This document shows positions 53,005-64,000 of a stretch of DNA of 64,000 nt, piece by piece; positions within the stretch are counted from its first letter, which is position 1; each line of letters begins with the position of its first letter. The translations under genes and the position numbers were made by a program. The notes beneath the pieces were generated by a model. The model saw only the letters and a list, made by a program, of their open reading frames with translations. It had not been told where the DNA came from and did no database searches. The stretch is from Limnanthes douglasii subsp. nivea (taxonomy: Eukaryota > Streptophyta > Magnoliopsida > Brassicales > Limnanthaceae). The stretch covers positions 172,688,386 to 172,752,385 of the forward strand of contig JAUPFV010000001.1 of the NCBI GenBank assembly GCA_036936605.1, read 5' to 3'.

Positions 53005-55956
53005 AGGACCATTAACACGAGTAATGGTCTACATACAAGACTAAGAGGGCCAAGAAATGAATAATCATGTTGTAGCTACTATGAGCAGTATAAATATTGG
53101 ATCTTAAACACATATTTGTATCTTCTTCTCGAATCAATAAAAACTTACTATTTTGGAAAAATATTTGTTAGGGTTTCTCGTTAACATTTTTTGCGCTGTT
53201 TGTGGGAAACCAGAAACAAAAAACACTCATTTATGTTCAAGAACCAATGATAATAACTAGACCATGGATCAAAATAGAGCCTGTAGAGAGAAATATCACC
53301 ATGACCAATCCTTCTCAAACCGTGGAACAAATCATTGGGCCAAACACTATTCCGTCGTAGGTTGCTAATATCCAAGAAGCTCATCCCCATGAAGGTTGAA
53401 GCTCCGTCGGGGATCTCCCCAACAACCGTTGATCCATCACTAGCATCGGCTATCGCCGAGGTTATAGCCAGTCTAACTGACCCGCCTACCATAGCCAATA
53501 ATGTGGATGAGGCAACAAAAGTTAGGTGGCTCGAGTAGTAAATCCAAGTAATGCAGGAGGCTCAACATAAGGCAGATCAATTATAGAACCAACACTCAAG
53601 GAGATGAACAAAAATGGAGATTGGGCGCCTATGGGGGCATCGAGTGGCTCCGGGGAAGGAGCTGGAATTGTTCTAAAATCGCTGGGAGGAGAACAAATCT
53701 GAAAAGCAATCCGATTTGGGTCCAAGTAACCAATAATGTGGCGGAGTATAAAGCGGCCATAAGCGACATGTGATTAGCCCGCATTTTCGGACCAATCATA
53801 CTTTACGTACGATCCGATTTGCAATTAATTATTTGCCAAGCTATGGGGGTGTATGGTGCAAAATAGGAGGGTATGCGCACCTATCTAAACATTCTAAAAG
53901 AATGCGAGGCTAAATTCCATAATGTTCAATACGAACAAGTATTCTGCCTCGTGAATTCCATAGTAGACTCTTTGGCTAAGTCAGAAGCGTCAACCAATCA
54001 CCCACTAGTAATTTTGCAAGAACATCCTAGCATTGCAACCTATCTCCGACCGACCACAGTTTGTTCGGTCGGTAACGCCACCGATTGGATACATCAACCA
54101 TGGAACATTACCGTCAGACAAAGTACTCGCTCAGGCCTTACAATTGCTAGCAGCCAAATATTGTATACTAGATAATGTCATCTATGAGAAAAGCGTGACT
54201 AAACCGTTAATGCACTATTTGGATCAGGAAAAAGCGATCATAGTTCTCCATGATCTACACTCAGGCGACACCAGAGCACACTGCGGTCACCGAAGCCTCA
54301 TCCATAGATTTCTACTTGTCGGGTTCTATTGGCTCGAGTTGGTTGTGGATGTAGAGAAAATCGTACACCAATGCCATGCTTGCCAACAATTTGCTAACAA
54401 CGGACATCTCCTAAGCGATCCTATGGTCTCCAACATCATATACTCTTTGTTCGAAAACTGGGGCATCGACCTCGTAGGACCTCTATCGATGGTCACAGGA
54501 AAAAGAAAGTTCCTGGTGGTCGCGGTCGACTATTTCACCAAATGGGTAGAAGCCAAAGAATTACTTAGGACTAGAGCTCACGAAATATGCGACTTCATAC
54601 ATCACCAAATCTAACTCGTTTTGGAATCCATCTTCTGATAACAGACAATGGACCTCAATTCCAAAATTTAATACTCTCCATTTTGTAAATGTTTTGACAT
54701 CACCCAACGCTTCTACACATCGTACTACCCGTAAGAAAATGGGCAAGTGAAGGTCACTAATCGTACTATTCTCGACGGGATTAAGAATAAGCTCGAGGGG
54801 GAAAGAGGTAAGTGGCTGGACAAACTAGCAGAAGTACTATGGGCTTATCGTACCACCCCTTGTATCAAAACAGGCGAAACACAGTTCTCCCTCGTCTATG
54901 GGTTTGAGATTGTGGGACCTGCAGAAATCATTATCCCGAGCCATAGAATTGAAATTATTCAGAAGATTTCAATGACGTTGATCGAGCGGTTGATGTCGGC
55001 CTAAAAGAAGAAATACAAGATCAAGCGCGCATACAATCAGAGCATTACAAAAGGTTAGTGCAAGGGTGTTTTAATTCCAAATTTCGACCTTGTGCGTTAC
55101 AAATTAGAGACCTTGTCATGAAAAACTTTATTTCAAAGAGTGGGAGATAAACCGACTAGCAAACTAGGACCCAACTAGGAATGACCCTATATTGTCATCT
55201 TTAAGGGCCATCAAGGTGCATTTTGTATCACCGATCAAGACGGCCACGCACGCAAGCATCCTTGGAATATTAGTCACTTTAAGCTATATCATCAAGCTAT
55301 GTAATTAACCAATGCACTTTTTTCCGCTCTTAATGGATTTTTTAATGAGGCATCTACTTGTTTTCTCCAATTAATGAAATTTTATTGCTTTCACCATTCG
55401 AATGTGTCTGTTTATACTTGTTCTTCGTAACTCTGCAAAAGGGTCACTGACCACGCTTAGGGCTACGCAATAGGGGCCATACTATTCTATATTTATACAT
55501 GATCTAAAAAATTATGACGAATGGGCTAATCAGTCACACGTTTTTAAGGCTATGTAAGGGGCCATATTGTACTCAATACCGCACTACACTATTATATATG
55601 CAAACTACTCCAAGCCTACTCGGTTACACAATAGGCCTACCTGGTCGCTCCACAAATTTTTGCCAAGGCATTTATTAACTTGTTTTGGCCACACAATGAG
55701 CCATACTGAGCTCGATCATGCAAGGAAAGATTACTCAAAAAATATAAGTATAAACACATGTATTTCACCCAAATACCAATTAACTTTGTACCAAGGAATC
55801 AGCTATGTCGAGCTGCATGTTACAAAAAACGTTATCGTTTACAAAATTATTTAACATAATACAAAATCAATGGATCCACATGATCCATAGTCGAACCCAG
55901 ATCATCCCCTTTCTGAGCAGGATTCACACTCGTCAGTGCTCCCGGTGCTTTCACAA
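53005..55956 (+). pseudogene. Element B remnant, second unit II (LTR end, gag leader, RNase H, integrase, 3' region)
   Basis: It is a copy of 14420-17371. The LTR end and decayed primer site are at about 53186, second RNase H from about 53605, and integrase from about 54145 (HLLSDPMVSNIIYSLFENWG, then DLVGPLS). The pol tail runs to 55304 and non-coding sequence to 55956, where the element A site is again empty. Confidence 0.85.
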
Positions 55957-56610
55957 CAATGACATCTAATGAGTCCGAATTCTGATTACTCCCCGGACAG
56001 GGACAGATCGGACCTAGCTCTCCGGACTGGACAGACCATTTCGAACACCTAGCTAATGGGACTGTCCGAACTATGACAAAAGTACTAAAAAACCTAAACA
56101 CTTCTTGACTAAGCTACTTGCTCTCTTACTTAGAACTCATGGGTCTTTAAACATGACCCGGGTCCATTGAAGATGACCCGAAAGCCCATAAGGGCCCAAA
56201 ATGTAAGGGTATAAGTACCCAACCACCTGCCTTAAATGTGGATAATAAAAATTAACTGCAACCAGCCAGCTTAATTCTCCCTCTACTCTCTACTCTAAAT
56301 ATCAAACACCCACATACTTCTTTAAACCACCAAACAAATTAAAAGCCTACCCTCATGCGATAATTATCCTTATCAACATCAACCGTACTCCTTGTGCCAG
56401 TCTTTCATTTATCATGTGCATCCAACAATTTTTAATGCGGTCCTAGATTAATATGCGGATTCAACGCCACAAGCTCATCACAAGCTTCATATTATCTCTT
56501 TGAATCATGTCAATGGCCACCTCCATTATCTCGCGTTCCTACTCCTCCAAATCCATCTCGGCCTGCTTTTTCATAGCAGCACTCACTCTTCTTTTCATTC
56601 TGAGCACTCG
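55957..56610. other. Non-coding stretch before remnant D, second unit II
   Basis: It is a copy of 17372-18025, with an A/C difference near 56231 and a C/T difference near 56556. It includes the short membrane-segment frame from 56507. No gene is supported. Confidence 0.4.
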
Positions 56611-57995
56611 CCAGTGGCTTCAAAAGTCCGCCAGTGCTTGAAATATGCTGTTCAGGGACAGGTGGGAGTCGTCCGGAGCAGTCAAAAGGTTGCAAGAGAA
56701 TGTTATGCTACAGCTCTGGCTCCCCGAACACTGGGGGCAGTTCGTATCAACAAACAATATCAGTTTTAGGGGCTTTCTAGGGGTGAGGGAGAAATTGATG
56801 ACCCTAGAGAGACCCCTGGAGTGTTGATACCGGTCGAGGAGGTAGAGACGCATTGTTTAGAAGAAGGAAAAAGTGTCAAGATAGGGTCTAAGATGCCACC
56901 CGTTTTGAAAAATGAAATGTTCAAGTTTTTGAAGAACCATCAGCACGTTTTTGCTTGGTGCAATGCTGATGTTACTGGGGTTCCAGTAGAAGTAATATCA
57001 CATCACCTGTCTATCCGGAAAGACATAGCACCGGTGGTTCAAAAGAGAAGAGCTTTTTCTAAGGAAAAGGCTGATGTCATTGTGCAAGAAGTTGACAGGC
57101 TCACAAAGATGGGGCATATCAAGGAGTCTCAATATCCTTTGTGGACTGCCAATCCGGTTCTGGTAAAAAATAAAAATGGCAAGTGGCGCATGTGCATTGA
57201 CTTCACAGATCTCAATAGAGCTTACCCAAAAGATTTGTATCCAGTCCCCCGGATTGATCAGCTGGTAGATTCCACTTCTGGAAATAAGCTACTATCCTTT
57301 ATGGATGCTTTCTCTGGGTACAATCAGATTCAAGTAGATCCGAAGGATCGGGAGCATACCACGTTTGTCACTGACAGGGGTCTTCATTGTTACAAAGAGA
57401 TGCCATTTGGATTAAAAAATGCTAGGGCTACTTATCAAAGATTGGTGAACAAAGCCTTTGTTGATCAAATTGGAAGAAATATGGAAGTATACATTGATGA
57501 CATGATGGTGAAAAGTGTGGATGAACAACTACACTTGGCAGACCTCCAAGAAACTTTTGCCAATTTGGTAAAAGTGAATTTAAAATTAAACCCAGAAAAA
57601 TGTGTGTTTAGAGTGCAGTCCGGGAAGTTTCTAGGCTATATTATAAGTGAGCATGGGATACAGCCCGATCCGGACCAGCTTAATGCTCTATTCCAGATGG
57701 AGCCTCCTCGAAATGCTAAAGAAGTACAGCGACTAACGGGGAGATTAGCTGCTTTAAACAATTTATCTCGAGGTCTTCGGACAGGTGCGCCCCTTTCTTC
57801 CAAACCCTGAAGGGTGCAAAGGGATTCGATTGGACCTCGCAATGTGATGAGGCTTTTAATGAGATCAAAAAACACTTGTCCTCCCCCAAAACTTTATCTA
57901 AACCAGTTAACGGGGAAACAATCTTCGTATATTTGGCAGTTTCAAGTTGTGCCATTAGTGCTGTTTTGGTAAGAGAAGTGGAGGTAAAGATCTGA
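56611..57995 (+). pseudogene. Remnant D, second unit II copy
   Basis: It is a copy of 18026-19410 with the same TAT/TAG change at the protease-pol boundary and the same 1-base frameshift, which ends the main frame at 57810. Confidence 0.85.
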
Positions 57996-58292
57996 AATCG
58001 CGTTTATGTCTTTCATCTCGTCACATGAATTGTTTCGATGAACAACATCATTGTTTCAAGATTCGTGCGACAAGATAACCTTATTCATCGCAAATATTCA
58101 TGCGACTGAACAACCATATGCGTCGCATATAGTACTTACGAACCAATTGCATTCCTAGTCGCATGCGACTCGTAAACCGAGGCATTCGCATGCGAAACAT
58201 TAAGAGTTTTAATCGCATGTGACCCGTTTAGTATATCATTATATATATTGAAACAGTATTCTTTGTAAGAGGAACCTGCCTAACCTCTGTGT
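57996..58292. other. Palindrome-rich stretch before the MULE pseudogene, second unit II
   Basis: It is a copy of 19411-19707. No gene is seen. Confidence 0.4.
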
Positions 58293-59213
58293 ATGGATGT
58301 TGATTGCACAAAAATATTCACAACGGATAGGTTATTTACAAAAGACGAATTGGATGCTTTCGTGGACATTGAATCGAAGAAGATTAAGTGTGTCACGATT
58401 ACAAAGGTATATGATATCGAGAAATGGGAGAGAACTCCTAAACTAGATTACGTTTGCGAGAGGTATGGTATTTTCATATCTAAAGTGAAGTTGAATACTT
58501 TAATAAAGTGGAAGACTACAACGAAGAAATGCAATTGTCCATATGCATTAAAAGGTTATCCTATAGACGTACTAGCCATGCGATGGCGCTTGGAAGTGGT
58601 AAATGGTACACACAATCGCGAACCCTTCGTTCTTTTAGACGGCCATTCGCGCGCTTGTAAGCTAAAATGGGACGAACATGAACTAGTTCGTAGCTTGTCT
58701 CACCTTGGCTCACGATGTAAGGAGATCTATAGTGGTTTGAAGTATCAATATCCCGGGAATATTTCGAACATGAGTGCAATCTACAATTGACGTAAAAAAC
58801 ATCGTGATGTTGAGCATGGGAGACAAATCCAAATAAAATATTTGTTGACAAAATTGAAGGAGCATTAATATTCCACGTGGGAGCATTTGAAAGAAGATAC
58901 AAAGGTGATCACTGATTTTTTTGCGCACCCTACGAGCATGGACTTGTTATATACATTCCTTAATGTGTTATTCATGGGTTGTACCTACAAGATGACTAGG
59001 TATAAGATTTTGTTATTAGATATTGTTGGTTTTACGTCTACTTCCATTACATTTACCGTTGCATATGTACTTATGAGCGGGAGAAAATACAGAATTACAC
59101 ATGGGCTTTGGGTACTCTTCGTTGTTTGATGATGGATAGTGTGTGCGCATTTCCGAGCGTTATTGTTACCGACCAAGAGTTAGCTTTCATACTATCTATC
59201 AAAAGTACGACAA
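58293..59213 (+). pseudogene. MULE transposase pseudogene, second unit II
   Basis: It is a copy of 19708-20628: 165 open codons, a TGA, then the DDE domain start (CTYKMTRYKILLLDIVG) and the same frameshift. Confidence 0.82.
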
Positions 59214-59381
59214 ATAGAATAAATAAAATATCATGATACGACTCAAAAACATTATAGCAAACTTAGTTGTTTAATACATTATAACAAACATAGTCTAACA
59301 AAAGTACGACACATACAAGACATAAAATACAACAAACATAGTCTAACAAAAGTACGACAAATAGAATACATAAAATACAGA

Positions 59382-61364
59382 TCAACGACATTTGTATCTA
59401 TCATCAAAATTACACATCTCATTCGTAGCCTCTAATAACTCCTCGTACGGCATCATAGGTAGTAGTGGTGCAAACTAAGCGATCGAGTCATAACCCTCGT
59501 AATCAACACCGCGTTGAGGGTGCACCTCAGGACCTCTGTCATCATCAACCGATGTTGGGTTAGTCACTACATACCATAGGCTCTTCTTCACCCAAGTAGG
59601 GTACATTGCGTCAGCACTGTAATCTCCTCCTCCATATACCGCACCTAAGATGGTGAAAAGATGATGCCGCTAATTTTTCAAATGCAAAGCATCCCAATTG
59701 TACCTCTGAACCATCTTCTTCTCTGCTTTTTTGATAGCATGAGGATGTAACTTCAACGGAATTAGTTGAATATGGTCTATCTGACGAGTGACACGGTCGG
59801 GGTAATACAGAACAACAATTTCGAATGCCTTTATCGTAAGCTCAACCCAACTAATGATCTCGAACGGATGCTCGTCATGTAGATACGAATAGGGAAGGAA
59901 GATGACCTAAAATGAAACTAGTTAACAAACAAGACAACTATAAAAGTAACAAACACGACAAGTATAAAAGTAATAAACATAAAGTTTAAATTTGAAAACT
60001 TGTACTTACATCTGTCTCCGTAAACATTGAGAGTGTCTGCCTCAACTCTCTGCGTACTGTCTTTTGTGGCGCGTACCGGTAGATATGCGGCATCCATATG
60101 TCGTAATCACTATACAATGATGCATGAAACGATCTAAAATGATCGAAGATGCATGCCTCCAGTAGCCCTTTAAACCCTGGCTAAGGGAGTTGTACCATTA
60201 CACCAATATGAACTGACCCCAGTTGTACCGATCCATAGTCTGGTGCTGGTTGACGAACTGTAGTTGATATAGGGAAATATTGTTCCCGGTTTTGTTGGCG
60301 CAAATAGTGGTACCCAAAAGAAACATTATGTAAGCACGAGTGGTGTGATCAACCCTAGGATCCGTGATCTTAACATCACTATATCTATCACCCGTGAATA
60401 TGGTACGCAACCAAATCAAGGTGACACTACTTGTATTCCTAATATTTCTAACCAAGTCAACTTGGCGTACACGCAGCATACCAGCATAAGTCTGGTTCCT
60501 CACGGTCTCATCATCAAAAGAGAAAACATCGAGAGGTATACCTGTGACCGGTATTCCGGTGAAGACGTGAACGTTTTCTAAAGTCACAATCATCTCCTTG
60601 AAGGAGAAATGAAAGAAGAAGTCTCCTCATGCCACCGCTCGAGGAATGTCTTTATCAGATGTAGGTTGGTATGCCAATGGGAGATTGCATCGATAAGAGG
60701 CCCGAAAATAGTGGCCATCACCGAAGCCCGTACTCTCCTCTAGTTCTTGAAGTCACATTTGCGGAGACTATCGTACATCGCAAAGCATCGCAACAAAACT
60801 CTCTCCTGCAGCATGTATCAAACACGTAAATAATTAATTTATTGAACAAAATTAATAACCAATTTTAAGTAGTATTTAAATTTACATCGTCATGATAGAC
60901 ACTGAACGCCTCATGCAGGGCGTAATCAGGATAGCGATCGGGCATGTGTGGTGGCATCACTAACAAAACCTCTGTATCGGTGGGGGCGGGCTCAGGTGCA
61001 CCTTGGGAAGACGTACCTACTGCACCACTGCTACCGGTAGCAGCCCAACCAGCATCATGACTGGTATCCTCAACTTCACCGCCACGACGAATGCGTCGTT
61101 TTTGCGGCTGCCTGGGGGTGCTCCTTCTTTGGTAGGGTCCGTATGAGGAACCTCTGAAGGCTCATGCAAATGACTAGGATTTTGTTGCGAAAAGGATTCT
61201 TCACGATCATTTTTATATGAGTCATCTTGAAAACATAAACCAAAGCGGTCAGAAAATTTAACATCACAGTCACATGCGATCGTGTAGATAGCTTGGTCGC
61301 TTGTGATCACGTATATATCTTGTTCGCTTGCGATCGCGTAGTTAGCCTGGTTGCAAGCGACCAC
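59382..61364 (-). pseudogene. PMD (MAIN-like) pseudogene, second copy
   Basis: It is a copy of 20797-22779 with the same two introns, frameshift and stops. It differs by Ser for Gly in RNTSSVTLIW and one T/C change near 59641. Confidence 0.72.
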
Positions 61365-62097
61365 AAATATGTGCTCGTCTCAAGCGAAAAGAACCCTTCC
61401 TGGTCGCTTCTCGCGTGCAACGAGCACAGATCTGGTAGCTCGCGACGTGCGACGCAGACCTACAACCAACCAAACCCTAGATTTACCCAAAAAGCTCCAT
61501 TTTCAACAAAACAAACATAAATCAACAGATCTGCGTATGCAAAACAACAATACAACACTAAACTATGAAAACAAACCCTAAAATCATACGAAAATCTCAC
61601 TTTTAAAAACAGAAACAAAAACCTAACTTTACTATTACTTAAGCACATCGATATAAAAAAAACACAAAGGAGGCTTGTATGGCTTACCTCGATGTTGTGG
61701 TGTGTTCAGATTCTTCAAATAACGAAGTGTGAATTTTGATGATTTCCTTTTATACCTTTTTTCTAGGAGGGACAAAATTGTCTCAAACTTTGTGAGAGAT
61801 ATATCAAATAGGTGTAAGATCTATCAAAATGTGTCATTTTTCTGTCTAACTTTAAAAATAATTTTCTTCATGACTCGTTTTAATTTGAGACATTATTATG
61901 ATCCGTTTTAATTTGAGATGGATTTATTTCGCGTGGTTTATTTATAATTTTAATCTAACCTTTGGTCTAATTTTTTAATGGTACAATTTTGGTTTTTTTA
62001 TTCTTTTGATTTTGTGTAAACTTATTTATTTCGAAATCAACTTCTTGACCTTGCAATTCATGTAAACATCAAAACTAATAAAATAATAAATATGAAG

Positions 62098-62133
<36 letters not shown>

Positions 62134-62351
62134 AACGAATGAGAGATACTTATTAACTAATGTCAACAATTTGAAAACAAAATTGGTAATTAAAAAATTA
62201 AATTAAAAATTTTAACCTTTTTAGTAAATTAAATCATAAATTAAATCATATATATATATATATATATAAACGTTATATTTTATATTTTAGATATATATAA
62301 AAAAACGATTAAACGTTTAAATAAATTACATTAAATGTAATATAAATCCAT
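61365..62351. other. AT-rich interval upstream of the second SCR-like gene
   Basis: It is a copy of 22780-23765 with one C deleted near 61512. The first dinucleotide run is longer, (AT)14 at 62101-62128, and the second shorter, (TA)10 at 62248-62268. No gene is seen. Confidence 0.6.
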
Positions 62352-62360
62352 TATAAATAG
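62352..62360 (+). promoter_or_regulatory. TATA box of the second SCR-like gene
   Basis: TATAAATAG lies 70 bp before the ATG at 62422, identical in context to the first copy. Confidence 0.75.
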
Positions 62361-62421
62361 CGATACCTCACGAGATATCATTAACCAAACAAAAAAAACC
62401 AAAAACAAAACAAAAGAAATC

Positions 62422-63316
62422 ATGAAGTCTGAAATTATGTTGATTGTGATCTTCCCTTTTGCTTGTTACTTGTTGGTTAACATGTCAGCAGGTATTTCAA
62501 ATTTACAATTATTATTTTATGTTTTTTTGTTATTTTTATATTTATTTTATTTAAAAATTAAATATAATAATAAAATAACACTATTTTTTTTAACATTCTT
62601 GAAATAATGTAAATTAATATATGCTATTTTAGTTTAAACTATAATATAGAATGAAAATGTTATTTTAAGTTAATTCGATATAAGACATCTGCACTTGAAA
62701 ATTATACATAAATATATTTTTCCATACATGTATTTATTTTAGTTTGTAAAAAAGTGTAGTTTAAATAAAAACATATAAATTATATGAATTAACACAAAAT
62801 ATTTTAGATAAAAAAAAATTGATTGAATTTTTAAAATTAAATATTATAATATAATAATTAATGGTTCCAAGAAAATGGTTGTAATAATAAATATAACAAA
62901 CAAAAAATTATATATTTTTAAATGATTAATAAATTTTTAACAATTTTTTAAAATAAAATAAGTAAATGACTTTTCAACATTCTTATGTTCATCTCCTTTA
63001 GTAGTTTTGTGTTTATAATAATGCATAGATAAATATCGTTGCGCCGAATATACATAAATAACTAACAAACTGTTTTTATTGTTATACAATGCAAGCAATG
63101 CAAGCAACGCAAACATACTGGCGTCAAGAAGCTGTTATCTATAATGGCACATGTGAAGGTCACATCAATGCTCCAAACTTCTGTTTGCAAGAATTTAGAA
63201 ATTTATACAATGAGGATAGGATTAATACTCCTACATGCAGATGTACCAACACTCATCAATATCATGGAATCGATCAGTTTTTCTGTTCGTGTATGATAAA
63301 ATATTATCGTCATTGA
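62422..63316 (+). CDS. SCR/SCRL-like secreted cysteine-rich protein, second copy
   Basis: Exon 1 is 62422-62491 and exon 2 runs from 63096 (or 63105) to 63316. Both exons are identical to the first copy, and the intron has the same length with no difference seen. It encodes the same signal peptide and six-cysteine mature protein. If expressed, the two genes would make one product at double dose. Confidence 0.7.
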
Positions 63317-63517
63317 CATAACAATGTTATGAATGAATGAATCTGATAGTTATATATTGAGATGAATTTGTATGGTTAAAGATAATAATAATAATAATAA
63401 CAAATAAATAAATTGTTGGGTTTTTGTTTTTTATAATTCGAATAGTTTTTTTAAAGATAAATTGAATTTTTTAGATATGGAAAATATTGATTTACTTTTT
63501 TTCAGAAAGAAATAAAT
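63317..63517. other. 3' flank of the second SCR-like gene
   Basis: It is a copy of 24731-24932 with an A/T difference and a shorter T run near 63500. No gene is seen. Confidence 0.5.
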
Positions 63518-64000
63518 ATGTTCGCTTGTTGTACCGAGGATATTACGAGGGTATCTGTAGAAGTTATTTTTTACAAGTTGGTCACCCGGCGTAACGTGTG
63601 TCCAACCATATAAAAAATAAAGTCAATTTTTTATGAAAAATTCAAGATTATTATGGATGAGGTGAATCGGTTATCAAAAGTATTTCATATACGAAAATCT
63701 TAATATCTTTTCTACATAGAAAACCCAGTCTTAGTAAAATATTAGAGTGTGAAATGGAGAATATGTGTGGACTTTACCGATCTAAACAGAACATGTTTGA
63801 ATGACGGTTTTCTAATTCTAAGGATAAATCATCAGATAGATTCAACTTTATGAAACAAGTTGTTATCATTTATGGATGCCTATGCAGGTTACAACCAAAT
63901 TAAGATGGATCTGAGGGACCAACAACTAACTTCATTTATAACAAGAAGAGGTCTACATTATTACAAAGTAATATCGTTTGGGTTAAAGAATGTTGGTGCC
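63518..64000 (+). pseudogene. Remnant E, second copy (cut by window end)
   Basis: It is a copy of 24933 to about 25415, with decayed reverse transcriptase through FGLKNVGA. Several substitutions relative to the first copy are seen in about 480 bp, a locally higher density than elsewhere in the duplication. Confidence 0.82.

Noticed and set aside
1..64000. tRNA genes
   Set aside because: Only short tRNA-complementary primer-binding sites were seen; no full cloverleaf sequence was recognised on either strand by eye.

Overview
The window is nuclear DNA of a flowering plant. It is packed with nested Ty3/gypsy LTR retrotransposons of the Tat type (two RNase H domains in pol), a Mutator-like transposase remnant and a plant-mobile-domain (PMD) pseudogene. 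The only ordinary host gene I can support is a two-exon gene for a small secreted cysteine-rich protein that resembles the SCR/SCR-like (SCRL, defensin-like) family. That family points to Brassicaceae, but this is an inference from one gene. I see no rRNA or tRNA genes and no CRISPR array.

Layout. Everything from base 1 to about 25,415 recurs from 38,586 to the window end at a constant offset of 38,585 bp. By eye I count only about 25 substitutions plus a few microsatellite and homopolymer indels (roughly 99.9% identity). The 38.6-kb period is itself a dimer of two related units. Unit I is 36,528-53,004, with its right part also seen at 1-14,419. Unit II is 14,420-36,527, with its left part seen again at 53,005-64,000. 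The two units differ by about 1-2% where they align. Unit I lacks about 16 kb present in unit II and carries an extra young retrotransposon. The order is: [B remnant - element A - D pol remnant - MULE remnant - C LTR stub] = unit I; [B remnant - D pol remnant - MULE - PMD pseudogene - SCR-like gene - E pol remnant - element C] = unit II; then unit I again, then unit II again.

Element A (894-11,312 and 39,479-49,897) is an essentially intact 10.4-kb Tat-type element. It has 264-bp LTRs, 5-bp target duplications ACAAC, an open gag-protease frame, an in-frame UAG, and an open pol frame. It also has a spliced antisense gene between pol and the 3' LTR, with its own TATA box. The matching empty site survives in unit II near 17,371, so A inserted after the first duplication and before the second. 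Element C (26,783-36,527, minus strand) is an older complete element with target duplication AGGAC. Its gag and pol are broken, and it carries a decayed homologue of the same antisense gene. B, D and E are truncated pol remnants of related elements.

How the parts relate. The retroelements provide the homology blocks on which the locus has been duplicated at least twice. The cysteine-rich gene has been carried along: its two copies (23,836-24,730 and 62,422-63,316) are identical in both exons. A shared theme of A, C and D is a single UAG between protease and pol, followed by CAG-UUU or CAA-UUA, the latter being the tobamovirus-type readthrough context.
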